Both the position numbers and the translations under genes were made by a program. From Lumbricus rubellus (taxonomy: Eukaryota > Annelida > Clitellata > Crassiclitellata > Lumbricidae), in the NCBI GenBank assembly GCA_945859605.1, contig OX243825.1:16312997-16376996 (forward strand): a DNA stretch of 64,000 nt, given 5' to 3'. Below, piece by piece: positions 37,455-48,599 of this stretch; position 1 is the stretch's first letter; each line of letters starts with the position of its first letter. A model generated the notes under the pieces. The model saw only the letters and a program-made list of their open reading frames with translations. It was not told where the DNA came from and did no database searches.

Positions 37455-40400
37455 ATGGAATTTGCTGAATTCATTAAGACACCTCAGGTGGACAACGTTG
37501 TATTATACCAGCCGAATCAAAATCCTGTTGAAGGCACCCTCTGTGTGACTGGACACCATCTGATACTGTCATCGCGACAAGACCACAAAGAAGAACTCTG
37601 GGTTTGAAATCATTCAGTTATTCATCAATGATTTATATAGCACCATTCAAGGCATCTTCTCAGATGTGCTTCCTTCTCCAACATGGCCAAAGAGGATAAG
37701 TTTTAGGTGATTGTGCAACATGTTGGAGAGCATTGTAGGAAACAGGCACAACTCTATAGAGAGGTAATTTTTTTCTTTGACGTCTTAGGTCTTGAATTGA
37801 AAGCTGCTTAAGCATTTTGGTCATGTTCTATATTTTGGGTTTGAACTGGAATGCACTGCTCTGGTAAGCTCAATTAAAGAAATAGACAGGAATTGTTATT
37901 TTTGTACAGTTATCAATGATATGCTACATGCTTCACACAGTTTATTTTTGTTCAATTAAGAGTCAGTTTTAGCCTTCATATGAGGATTTTTTCTTTTGCA
38001 GCTGCTGCACAAATGTGTGGACAGCGTGGAGAAGAGACTTGACGGTTCAAGTGGATTGATTACGCTAAAGTGCAAAGATTTCCAGATAGTTAAATTGCAA
38101 ATACCAACAGTTGAAGAATGTCTGAATGTAGCGGCTTCTATTGAATCGCTGTCAAATATAGGTTCGAACATCAAAGTGTTTCTTTCTTCATTTCAAATGT
38201 AGACGAGTTATTTCTTACTCATAAGATGCATAATCGAAGCAAAAAATTGCACTTTTTAGGTGCAGCTTATGATATGCAACTTCCAGTAGTACAATATATA
38301 TATATAGGGTGACACGAAAGTTCGTTCACCGTTTTCAAAATGCGTTATCTCAGTAACGGATTCATATTTCTTTGTAATATTTGGTCAGTGTATACACCAG
38401 TCAAATGAAAGATATTGGTACAAATTTGATTATGATCCGGTCCGTTTTCATCATTAAGTATAAGAAAATGTAAAGACGACCGGTTTTTGCGGAAAAACTG
38501 CGTTCATCAAATTTACGCAGTAAAGAAAATGTACACGCCTATATATACCCTCGCAGGCTATACAAGCGTGACAAGACACTGTTGTTACCTAGGCTATATA
38601 GGACATACACAGATGTAGGTTATTAGCGCACAGTAGCTCCTTTCTGCTTAATGACTCTATCCTGCTCAACAAACAATTGCAACTTTCGTTGCATGACACT
38701 GCATGCCGTTGTCATTTTCTCTCTCGAACGCTCGCTTCACGATCTGCTCGAGAATGTTGGTGATGTATGTAGTACTGTGAGTTCAGTCTGGTATCATTTG
38801 GCACAAATTGAAGTTTAGTGAGACCCCTGGCAGCAATCCCACCCCAAACCATCACCGAAGGACTAACTTCATCTTTGGAGCAGGCGAAACGTAGGCTTAC
38901 TCTTTCGATGCTGGATAGAGTCAGTGCCGTCATTAAGCAGAAAGGAGACACTGTACGCCAATAGCCTACGTCTGTGTATGTCCTATTATAGGGAGGCTAA
39001 CAACAGTCTCTTGTCACGCTTGTATACCAGGCTAGGCGTGTACACATTTTCTATACTGCGTAAATTTGATGAACGCAGTTTTCCCGCAAAAACTGGTCGT
39101 CTTTACATTTTCTTATAAATAATGGTGAAAACGGACCGGATCATAATCAAATTTGTACCAATATCTTTCATTTGACTGATGTATACACTGACCAAATATT
39201 ATAAAGAAATATGAATCCGTTACTGAGATAACGCATTTTGAAAACGGTGAACGAACTTTCGTGTCACCCTATATAATTATATTGTACTACTGGAAGTTGT
39301 TTTGTTGTCATAATTAAATTGTGCCGTGATTCGTATATTTCCATCCTTGTTACTAATACCATTGCACTGTGTTGTTTCTGAGGCCTACATATGCCTGTAG
39401 TGAAAAATACCATCATACTGTGTTTTTTCTGAGGCCTACTCAATGCTCATACAGCGAGATATTTTTGTGGTTGTATTATAGACGATATAACTTTGACTTA
39501 TCCGTTCTTTCATCGGCCAATCTTCGACATTCTCGAAGACGGTTGGCAGGCTTTCTCGTCAGAAGCCGAGTTCAACCGCATCCAGAACCACGTTGGATCG
39601 GAATGGAGACTTAGCCATGTCAACAAAAACTTTGAGGTATCATAATTGTGGATATTCATTCATTCATTCTATGGAATTAAATAGTGCCCCATCAACGGCA
39701 AAAGAGAAAGACTTTAGAGATTTAACCCTTTACCCGTTTGGCCCGAGAATATCCGCTGAAAACATGGGCTTAACATAAAAATATAAACTGGTAGCCTAAA
39801 GGGTTAAGAAACAAAGTTTGATTGTTCATATGTAATACATGCAGAGTTAAAGGGAGGCCATTCCAGATGGACAACGAAGAAATCTCGGCATTGTCTGGCA
39901 GCTAAGAGAGCCCGTGGAACTAGGAGTTACTGCTTCGTATCCGAGCGAAAAACCCAACTTTGCACTCGTGTATTAGATCCGGGTGTCAAACCACGATCAG
40001 TTGTAAAAAGAAACTTTAGACAAGATGACTATTAATTAGCATTCATGGAGAATCCTATATGTACACCGTGAGTCAAAAAAGTAAGCCAAATTGTTTTTCA
40101 TATATCTCTAATGCCTGATAACATATCACGTTAAAATTTTCCAAATATTTAGAGAATTGGACCAAGAATATGATTCCAAAATTTCATGGGATAAAATTGA
40201 ACGGATAAAAAGATATGAATCTGTAAACTTCATATGCCGAAATTGCCGTTTACAAGCAATTTTTTGGTCAGATTCAATAAAAAGTAAGCTAAACTGTTTT
40301 TATTTTATCTCCAATGCCAGCTAATTAATCATACTAAAACTTTCCAGATATTTAGATAATTGAACCTAGAATAGGATTCCAAAATATCATGTAATAAATT

Positions 40401-43400
40401 TGAACGGATAGAAAGATATGAATATTTGAACTTCATCTCCAAAATTTCAGTTTTCAGCAAATCTGTTAGGGTGTTCGCTGCAGTTTTGATGCCTGATAAT
40501 TCCCAATTTTGGTCTTCAGTGATCCTGGAGTAAAATTTTACGGAATATAAAGTGTGGAGCGTGCATAATGAAAGACCGAGTCTACCAGACAACAATCCAT
40601 GATATAAACGATCTGAAGCAACGCTTGTTGGAAATGTGGGATGGCCTGGACCAGAGGATAATCGACGATGCTGTTGCCTAATGGCGCCTGCGCCTCAAGA
40701 CTTGCGTGCAAGCTGAAGGATGACATTTTGAGCATCTTATTTAATTAAATAATCAAATCATACTGTTGGGGTCATATTGCTAGTTCAATCATCTACATAT
40801 CTGGCAAACTTTAGAATGATTGATCATCAGGCATTAGAGATATGAGAAAAAGTTTGACTTACATTTTACTGAATCTGACAGAAAATTGCTTGTAAACGGC
40901 AATTTCGGCATATGAAGTTTAAAGATTCATATCTTTTTATCCATTCAACTTTATCTCATGAAATTTTGGAATCATATTCTTGGTCCAATTCTCTAAATAT
41001 TTGGAAAATTTTAGCATGATATGTTATCAGGCATTAGAGATATATGAAAAACAATTTGGCTTACTTTTTTTGACTCACGGTGTATAATTGGTATGGTACT
41101 TTTTCTAGAAGTTTAGAGTTGTGAGAACAAGGATGTATTGTAGGTTTTATTAGCAATTGACTAGGCAGAGGTTTGTCATACATGTATGCAAGTCATTGCT
41201 AATGACTGTTTGCAAATATTGTCTGGACATGTAGTTGTTGCACTTGGTTCAGGAATTGCTCTAATTGGTTACGATCACTGATTCACTAGAGGTATAACTT
41301 CTTGATTGATATTTGATGTTTTTATGTTTTTTTTATTTTTACTATAATTTTGAATTGTAATATTCAATTTTTCTAATTTTTAGTGTTTATGTTTTATAAT
41401 TTTTAATATAATTTTTAACTTTTATTTTATTTTTCTAATTTTTAAATTAAATGTTTTATGTTTTCTAATTTTTAATTTCAATGTTTTTATTTTTTCTAGT
41501 TTTTAAATTTGATGTTTTATGTTTTCTAATTTTTTATTTCGATGTTTTTATGTTTTCTAATTTTTAAATTCGATGTTTTATGTTTTCTAATTTTAAATTT
41601 TAATGTTTTTATGTTTTCTAATCTTTAATTTTAATGTTTTTATGTTTTCTAATCTTTAATTTTAATGTTTTATGTTTGCCGCTTTTGTGAATATTTCTTA
41701 GGTATGCTCGAGTTATCCGCAGACTGTTATGGTTCTGAAATCAATCGACGATGCTACGATTGCGAAGGCAGCAGCATTTCGTCAGAACGGACGCTTCCCT
41801 GTTCTAAGCTACTACCACAAGGACAACGGCGTGAGTGGCATCGGCAATTGTCTTACTTCTTTGTTAATGGTGAAAACGCTGCTACCCTATAAAATGGTTC
41901 TTTGTATGTTTAATACCACCATATTTGTACTGTGAGGTTTAACTCTTTACCGGCCAAAGTGTAGTAATGGTGTGGAGATCCTATACCCTCGGTCGGTAAC
42001 GGGTTAAAGGTGTCCTGTAATTGCATTGCTGTGGATGTGATCGCAAGAAGAAATGTTGGATGAGCTAGCAATAACGATAACGCTAATTACATAAATGTAC
42101 TCATACATGTAGTTGACCTTAAACGCCGTTCGTTGTGTCAGATGGTATTGCTGAGATGCAGTCAACCGTTGACCGGTCCAAACGGTAAACGTTGTCGGGA
42201 GGACGAGATGCTGGTCAACGCGGTTCTTGGGTCGGGCAGACGACTACGTGGATACATTCTGGACACACGTTCATTCAACACTGCAAAGCTCGCTACTGCT
42301 AAAGGTTAATTTGATTGCTGCTCTGTTGAATTGGGCATTTCTACTTTATTAGCTCTAGTTGATGTGTTAACATTCGTTTTACTACACAGCTGTGTTTTTA
42401 ATTATGTTGAGCGTATAAATGTGACATGGTGGCTGATTAGTTGAGTGTACAGGTTCATTCCTTGCCTGAGGCAGATTCTCTCTTGGGACCTTGACCATTG
42501 AGCAAGTCCTTCACTCATAGTTGCTCAGCAGTATTGAGGCTCTGTGGTGTTTCCAGCCTGACCATGGTTAAATAGAATAGATTTAGATTGCAGGGAAAGG
42601 TTTCTTAGGTTGGAAATGGAACTTCTAATGGACGCCCATTCTAGGTTGTTGGGCCCATGACCGAGAAGGTCCAATGTTGCGATATCGAAGTGCGTACTTG
42701 AGCATTTTTATAACACTATTTGAAAACCTGTTGAAGGCACCTGTAGTGGTTTTCCATTTTCCGAATGACTGGTTTCGGTTCTATCAATGGTTTATTTCTG
42801 TTTTCAAAGGTGGCGGCGTGGAACCAGAGGCTTACTATCCGCAATGGCGTCGAGTGAACCAGTCTATCGAGAGACCAAACATCTTGCATGACTCTCTGAT
42901 CAAATTGATCGAAGGTATCTTCATTTATACCACTGGTTGATGCTTGAGCTGTATCTAATTGTTGCTCCTTTCAAAGAACAGAAGAAGAAAAACACATATG
43001 TGCATATTATGGGGCGCTGTGGTGTAGTGGATATGTTCGTTGCCTTCCAGCCGAAAGGTTTCAGGTTCGAATCCATCTCAAGCCGCGTGGTCGGGACCTT
43101 GGGCAAGTCCTTCACTCACAATTGCTCAGTGCTTCGGTGTGAAACTTCGATTCAGTGTCTGCGCTGTAGTCGGGAGTGCTTCGGAGTAGAAATCTTGAAG
43201 GGGCGCTATAACAAGTATGCATACATTCATGCATATTATGGTGAATCGAGTGGTAAGTAGCTTAATTAGATTTTTGTGTCCAGATATATGACATATGTGT
43301 GGTATTTTTCAGCCTGTTTCGATGTCAATACTTCGAGCGATAAATGGCTTTCAAAGCTCGACTCGAGTGGATGGTTGAGCCACGTCAAAGATGCGCTCAT

Positions 43401-46400
43401 GTGTGCATGCGTCGCGGCTCAGTACATCGACAAGGACTGCGGATCAGTGATTGTTCACGGCTCTGAAGGAACGGACACGACTTTACTTGTGACGTCTCTA
43501 ACGCAGGTCATACTGGATCCAGACTGTCGAACTGTAAGAGGGTATGTGGCTGTCATTTAGTCTATTGTGTGATTATGTATGTGTGTATGAGTACTTGTTA
43601 TGGCGTCCCTTCCAGATTTCTACTCAGAGGCGCTCCGGAATACAGCGCGGACACTGAATCGGAATTTCATTGCATGAGCAATTGCGAGTGAAAGACTACT
43701 TGCTAAGGGCTTCTAGTATGCGGAGGCTTGAGGTGGATTTGGACTTGCAACCTTCTGTGTCCGTGGCACTGAACAGTCCCCTACACCACTGTGCTCCATA
43801 ATATATGCTCAATTTTATATTGGGGGCTCTGGATAAGGAACTGTAAAGAGCCATAATTTGAGATATTGAGTCTTTCGGTTTCACTGGACATGTAGGTAGG
43901 CTGCAGTAAGTTTGCTGTCTTTTTTATGGACCTTATGTTTACAACTTGTACTGCATTGCATTGTATCGATAAATTTATACAGCGCCTCTTGCAGTGCACA
44001 CTAATTGCGTGAAACCAAATGAGAGAAAAATGAGACAGTGAAAAGTGTCATAATGATGTCCTTTAGAGTTGTGGATTTTGAATTGAGTGATATTGCTGTA
44101 TCTGATCTATTCCAGTGCTTTTCAATGATTTTTTTAAGCAATGCTCTACATAAAATCTTTGCAGTGCAATACATGATGCATCCTTATATATTATAAAAAC
44201 GGTCGTTGGAATAGGTAGAATTGATACATAGTATTTTCTAGTGCAGCCATGTTTGCAGACTGTACCAGATAAATATGATTAGATTGTGAATTATGATTAA
44301 CTCGATGTTTCTTTTGACGTGTTCTTATACTTGCTTCAGGTTTGAAGCATTGCTTGAGAGGGAATGGATTCAGGCTGGCTATCCGTTTGCGGATCGATGT
44401 TTGAAATCGTCATTCGCTGTTTCAAAACTCCGACAGGAGTCGCCCGTCTTTCTGTTGTTCCTGGACTGTGTCTGGCAGGTGAGTCGTAGGAATGCTGGGA
44501 GCACCTCTGAATGATTCACAATTTATTAGACACGCTTTTATAAATGTTTTAGTATGATATAATCTATATAAATAAAAATGTAAAAAGTTTGTATCTAATC
44601 AAGGATCTCGGAAAGTTTTTTACTGATTCCTTTCAAAATTTTACCAAAACGTTCTGTTTGAATACGAAAAATGTTTTAATATGATATAATAGTTTAATAT
44701 TTCTGGATTTATTTGCTTTTCTTAGCTTATGAAGGCATTTTGTTTTGATTGATCGTGTAGATATGGCAACAGTTCTCCTGTTCGTTTGAATTCAGTGAGG
44801 ATTTCCTTGTGATGCTTTTCAAGCATGCGTATGCATCGCAATTTGGTTAGTACACTGGACTTTCTCTCTGCTCTCGGTTCAGTAATATTCAAGAAATATT
44901 TAGGAATTACTACTGGTATATTCCATCTCGCTCTGAGTGAGGATTTTTTTTCTTTTCTCACTGTTGATAGGATAAGATAAGAATATTCTTTTAATGATCA
45001 ATTGCTATCCACGTTTTTATACGACATGGTATAGTAAATGTATGTGATCTATAGGCCATTCAAAACTTGTCAAATGTTTTAAAATAACACATAATCCTAA
45101 ATCAAATATAAGTATATTGCTATAACATGTTGTCTAAATATTAGAGATTATCAATCATGTTTCGTGATGTGTAGTTGTGTACTTTATAATTAATAGTTGT
45201 TTATGCTGGCTCACGACCATCTGAAAAGTTTGTAGAGTGACAGATTGACAATTCTGTATTACTTTGCATCCTGCGCAGAATTGTACAACGAAGAAGCTGA
45301 TGTTCCAATGGTAGAATACCTTTCAGAAGCATAATGTCATCGGAAAATTTATTATTTGCTGTATTTTGGATGTTATTTGATGTACTTATAGTTCTTGATG
45401 ATTCACATAAGATTTGTTGACATGTGCTAGGGACGTTCTTATGTAACAACGAGAAAGAACGAGCAAGGTTGAAAGTGAAAGAAAACACAGTGTCATTGTG
45501 GTAACTATGACCAGTTCCTCTAACTGTTAAACTATAGGGAGGACCTAATGTTTTTCAATCAATCAATCAATAAAAACATATCATGCCCCTTCAAGATACT
45601 TTCTCAGATGTTCTCTGGCCAATGTGGCTGAAAAGAATGGATTTAGATTTTCGGAATGAATAAAATGCCAAGGAATTTGTCTTTGCGAGCAAGCATTCCA
45701 CTGGAAAGTCATTCCAAATGGTCCAGAGGATCATATCATCATGAGATGATTAACTAGCGTAGTATATATTGTAAATTTTGACTTATGATGCTTCTTTTCC
45801 GCCTATCAGTTATGCAATCCATTTGCTCTTATAGGGCAGGTAGCCTTGACAAAATTCTAAGGCTCTGGTTAAAGAGATGGCTGTTAATATATTTATTAGT
45901 TTAAATTAATGAGATATATTGTTTAAAAAATAGCATCTTAATATGGAAGTTTCTTTTCGTTGCTGCTGCTGCAGGTCGTACATCAACTGCCCGTCGATCC
46001 TGTGTCAGTATCTCAATCCACTCTACGATCCAAATGGATTGGTCATCTGGCCGTCAGTTGCACCACAGAGTCTCGTAAGACGAATTCACTAAACGTAGCC
46101 ATGTTTCACTTATAATGTAATGTAATTAGTAATTTCTATAGCACCGCTTGCAGCCATGGCTGTTGAGTTGCACTCCCAGTGCGAGAACCCAAGAGAGAAA
46201 AAAGGTCTTGAGAAGAGAGAGATATGTAGATGGTGATCTAGAAAGAGTAGTTCCACACAGAGTGGATGGAAGGGAATTCCATTAACCCCTTCAGGGGCCA
46301 GCCGGCTCATAATTTTACTAAAAATTGACGTTTATAATCGGGACGGCTGCTAAAGGGATTAAGGAGAGCTCAATGATGGTTAGTTTGAGCAATAGTGGAA

Positions 46401-47688
46401 TTTTGAATAATTTTAATTGTTTAGTTAATTAGTAACAAAGTGATTTTTTTACCTGATGTCACTTGTTTGCATGATGTCTTAAACTTAACTTTTAGTTTAC
46501 TGTTTCCCTCGACTGGCCAGTAGGGAATTAAATCTTGAGAGTTTTGTATAGTTTTTCAGAACTGGGTTCATTTGCCATGATCTGCTTTATGTGGGAACAT
46601 TGCCAACTTGCGAAAACTTGATACATCTGCGTAGGTCTTTCGCTCAAATCTGAAGAGCCCTGCATTCACATACCGCTCCAATTCCAAACACCATCTCACA
46701 TGGGCTAACCCTTGGCTATTGGTTGGGGCCAGATCCAACTTTAGCTGCCTATTGATTTTGTTTTTATTGAACAATTGCGAATAAGCTGGTCCCTGCAATT
46801 TGCCTTTCTTTGAGAACTGCTGAAAATCTCAAGATTACGATTAAGTCCTGGATCCAGAAATCTCTGTATGGTGACAATTAAAGCAGAACCTTTTGAGGTA
46901 GATCTATAAAAAACATTTGAAGTAACTCAAATTAGTAGACTGTAGTTGGTGGACTTGAGTTTGCACGCATTACTACATGTTCTGTCGTTGTATGTGTTCG
47001 TCGTAATGTAGCAAGTCTGGACCGGTGTGTATCAGAGCTGGCAGCGTTACCTTCCAGCGCAGAATGACGTCTGGCAGGAAATCGTTAGAATAAAGGAAAA
47101 CAATAAAGAGCTGAAATCAAGAACAATTAAACTTCGCAAGTAAGTCACTGTCTAATTAATTACCGACTGCCTCTATTGTTTTTATTACTTATTTTATGTC
47201 TCGAACTATTGAAATTACTTATTGTTCATTGTTATCGTGGCCTGGCTTAAAGATTTCATAGTCTGTGTTTGTTTGTTTATTATAAGGGATTTTAAACTGG
47301 AGAATGAGGCAATTTAGTCATGCCTTTAGTTTCAATTGCTTAATTAATTTATTTGTAAAATCAGTTTGTTAGTGTACTTTTATCAGTTTGTGAAAGTATT
47401 TGATAGAATTCGTTTTCCAAGGCATCTTGTCAAATTGGAGAAAAAGGTAATATAATAAATTAATATAATAAATTAATATAATAAATTAATATAATAAATT
47501 AATATAATAAATTAATATAATAAATTAATAATGCATTTAGTTTACATTACGTAATTAATTTATTTTTCATTCGGTTTGTGAAAGTACTTAGTAAAATTTG
47601 TTCTCACAGGCATCTTGTGAAATTGGAGAAGGAGGCAATTGACAATGGACTGGTACAGCTGAACGCACAGAGCGAAGAACAACCGTGA
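37455..47688 (+). CDS. MTMR9: Myotubularin-related protein 9 (pseudophosphatase), complete, 13 exons, 562 aa
   Basis: Known role of the family: inactive myotubularin that pairs with active phosphoinositide 3-phosphatases (MTMR6/7/8) and boosts them. Exons: 37455-37601, 38002-38161, 39482-39636, 41702-41830, 42142-42304, 42810-42914, 43313-43541, 44340-44478, 44761-44845, 45431-45500, 45975-46074, 47012-47139 and 47610-47688 (TGA). All phases agree; total 563 codons (human about 549). The start MEFAEFIKTP matches the family N-terminus. A PH-GRAM domain covers roughly 1-100 (VEGTLCVTGHHLILSSRQ) and the phosphatase-like domain roughly 125-500. The active-site loop is HGSEGTDTT at 335-343, with Gly where the catalytic Cys should be (336) and Thr where Arg should be (342), so it is inactive. 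A lysine- and glutamate-rich coiled-coil-like tail covers about 510-550. A 5' UTR exon may exist: an acceptor-like TTTCAG lies 9 bp before the ATG. Confidence 0.97.
37615..37760 (-). mobile_element. LINE-A 3' end fragment in MTMR9 intron 1
   Basis: TTTATATAGCACCATTCAAG then TCTCAGATGTGCTTCC, the inverse LINE-A tail pattern, divergent. Confidence 0.55.
38278..39300. mobile_element. Tc1/mariner-type fold-back element inside an older palindrome
   Basis: Inner element: TAGGGTGACACGAAAGTTCG (from about 38305) faces its inverse ending CGTGTCACCCTA (to about 39272), with TA at both sides. The arms match for about 330 bp (GTTCACCGTTTTCAAAATGC and onwards). Immediately outside, CAACTTCCAGTAGTACAATA (38279) is repeated inverted after the element (to about 39299). 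It is in MTMR9 intron 2. Confidence 0.8.
38712..38951 (-). pseudogene. Tc1/mariner transposase relic
   Basis: In the loop of the fold-back element a minus-strand frame encodes PSVMVWGGIAARGLTKLQFV then LNSQYYI. This is the well-known block around the second catalytic Asp of Tc1/mariner DDE transposases. The rest of the enzyme is missing, so it is non-functional. Confidence 0.8.
39654..39910 (-). mobile_element. LINE-A 3' fragment interrupted by a TTAA hairpin
   Basis: ATTCATTCATTC, then AATAGTGCCCCATCAA and, after the hairpin at 39722, GGAGGCCATTCCAGATGGAC, which matches 29488-29507 of another LINE-A copy. It starts about 15 bp after the donor of MTMR9 exon 3. Confidence 0.65.
39722..39807. 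repeat. TTAA-bounded miniature hairpin, family B (86 bp)
   Basis: TTAACCCTTTACCCGTTTGG at the left, CCTAAAGGGTTAA at the right. The interior GAGAATATCCGCTGAAAACA equals that at 5978-6056. It is nested inside a LINE-A relic. Confidence 0.8.
40064..41082. mobile_element. Tc1/mariner-type element with long inverted arms (1019 bp)
   Basis: It starts CACCGTGAGTCAAAAAAGTA and ends with the inverse TTTTTTTGACTCACGGTG, with TA on both sides (40062-40063, 41083-41084). The arms run about 200 bp and a partly repeated second block follows. It is in MTMR9 intron 3. Confidence 0.88.
40567..40741 (+). pseudogene. Mariner-type transposase C-terminal relic
   Basis: The frame encodes VYQTTIHDINDLKQRL, then QRIIDDAVA, a stop, WRLRLKTCV and HFEHLI. 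This is the usual C-terminal end of Tc1/mariner transposases, with one in-frame TAA. It lies within the element at 40064-41082 and is broken. Confidence 0.75.
41300..41685 (+). repeat. AT-rich minisatellite, about 28-30 bp unit
   Basis: Repeated TTTTATGTTTTCTAATTTTT units with small variation, about 13 copies. It ends about 15 bp upstream of the acceptor of MTMR9 exon 4 and supplies much of its polypyrimidine-like context. Confidence 0.85.
41939..42007. repeat. TTAA-bounded miniature hairpin (69 bp), diverged family A
   Basis: TTAACTCTTTACCGGCC at the left, GGTCGGTAACGGGTTAA at the right. The centre keeps GTAGTAATGGTGTGGAGATC, similar to family A. It is in MTMR9 intron 4. Confidence 0.75.
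42470..42545 (+). mobile_element. SINE-A body fragment
   Basis: GGGACCTTGACCATTGAGCA and AGTCCTTCACTCATAGTTGC match the SINE-A body. Followed by a decayed LINE-A-like stretch to about 42640. Confidence 0.5.
43001..43239 (+). mobile_element. SINE-A, full length with perfect target duplication
   Basis: TGCATATTAT flanks it at 43001-43010 and 43230-43239. GGGGCGCTGTGGTGTAGTGG head, B-box GGTTCGAATCC at 43064, body GACCTTGGGCAAGTCCTTCA, tail GGGAGTGCTTCGGAG and GGGGCGCTATAACAAG. It is in MTMR9 intron 6. Confidence 0.9.
43572..43798 (-). mobile_element. SINE-A copy, divergent, inverted
   Basis: Plus view: ACTTGTTATGGCGTCCCTTC, CTACTCAGAGGCGCTCC, AGCAATTGCGAGTGAAAGAC, GAGGCTTGAGGTGGATTTGG and CTACACCACTGTGCTCC, in inverted SINE-A order. 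It is in MTMR9 intron 7. Confidence 0.8.
43955..44045 (-). mobile_element. LINE-C 3' end fragment
   Basis: TTGTATCGATAAATTTATAC, GCGCCTCTTGCAGTGCAC and GAGACAGTGAAAAG repeat the pattern seen at 13495. Confidence 0.5.
45556..45740 (-). mobile_element. LINE-A 3' end fragment
   Basis: (CAAT)n, then CATGCCCCTTCAAGATACTT and CTCAGATGTTCTCTGG, then a decayed coding tail. It is in MTMR9 intron 10. Confidence 0.6.
46282..46362. repeat. TTAA-bounded miniature hairpin (81 bp), family D
   Basis: TTAACCCCTTCAGGGGCCAG at the left, GGACGGCTGCTAAAGGGATT then AA at the right. A weaker hairpin with a distinct centre. It follows a LINE-like tail fragment at 46112-46280. Confidence 0.6.
47320..47609 (+). repeat. 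Tandem duplication of the MTMR9 last-exon acceptor region
   Basis: The sequence before exon 13 is present twice: a copy at about 47327-47446 and the functional one at about 47533-47635. Both run GC.TTTAGTTT, AATTAATTTATTT, GTTTGTGAAAGTA and GGCATCTTGT.AAATTGGAGA. Between them lies a 13-bp array of TAATATAATAAAT, about 6 copies (47448-47530). The upstream copy keeps an AG acceptor (47420-47421) and encodes HLVKLEKKVI before a TAA at 47453. Confidence 0.85.
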
Positions 47689-47871
47689 TCGACGACCATC
47701 GCAACTAAAACTTTCCATTTGCTGTGTGATAGATCTATGTGACTCTATCGATATCTAGATGCTAAAATAAGATTCGTCTTTTGCATAGCTGTTCTTGCAG
47801 TTGTTGTGCATTTATGATGGTCTTACAAAAAAAATTCAGCAAATTATAGGTTAGAGTATATTGAGTTAGAA

Positions 47872-48194
47872 CAGGGGTGTCAAACCTTTTTTAGTGGCGG
47901 GCCAGTTTGAACATCTTCTAACAAGTGGCGGGCCAGTGTGAACATTTTCTAGCAAGTGGCGGGCCAGGGTGTCGAAGCTCCTGAGCAGAATTGGGTAATG
48001 ATCTGAGAGGGAGCTTCGGGCTTGGTCAGCCAATTCCCATAAAAGTCCAAATATTGCAAAAAGATCTTGATTCAATGTCCACTTTTCGCTTCTTATTAGA
48101 TTTTGACAACATTTTGAAGAATTTTTTAATCTTTAGGGAAGGCTCCGCAGGCCAGAAAAAATCGTTGGCAGGCCAGAACTCTTTGACGCCCCTG
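47872..48194. mobile_element. Non-autonomous hAT element (323 bp)
   Basis: CAGGGGTGTCAAA at the left and TTTGACGCCCCTG at the right, a terminus typical of Charlie-type hATs. The flanking octamers AGTTAGAA and AGTTAGAT match at 7 of 8. Just inside, a unit with GTGGCGGGCCAG is tandemly repeated three times (about 47894-47967). It lies 180 bp past the MTMR9 stop, probably in its 3' UTR. Confidence 0.85.
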
Positions 48195-48294
48195 AGTTAG
48201 ATCGTCCTGTTCACTGAGGGTTGGTGGTGAATTGAGGATGAAACGGTGAGGGAGAGGATAAAAATGAGGTTGCGAACTCTTCATACCCATGACT

Positions 48295-48435
48295 GTCTCT
48301 CAAGCTAACTTCCTTTTCGTCTGCTTCCTCCTCTTCTTCCTTTTTCTTCTTCTTCTTTTGTTTTCTCTTCTTCCTCTTCTTTTGCCTTTTCCTGTCCTTC
48401 TTCCACTTCTTCTGTTTCTTCTTTGTAATCATTGT
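48295..48435 (+). repeat. CTTCTTC-rich pyrimidine tract
   Basis: About 140 bases of C/T with CTTCTTCTTC units. Confidence 0.85.
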
Positions 48436-48599
48436 CATTATTGTTATTATTTCTTGTCTTTGATCAATTATAGTGTCGACATTTTTATGGTTGTCTATTT
48501 ATCATCATCATCTTGGCTATCTGTTGCAATAATTGTCTTACGACTGCACTATAAAAATTGTTTGTTAATTGGTTTACTAAACACTATGCTTGCGTCTGG

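Noticed and set aside
44722..44961. Minus-strand frame of 79 codons
   Set aside because: Shadow of MTMR9 exon 9, which is supported on the plus strand by homology and splice sites.
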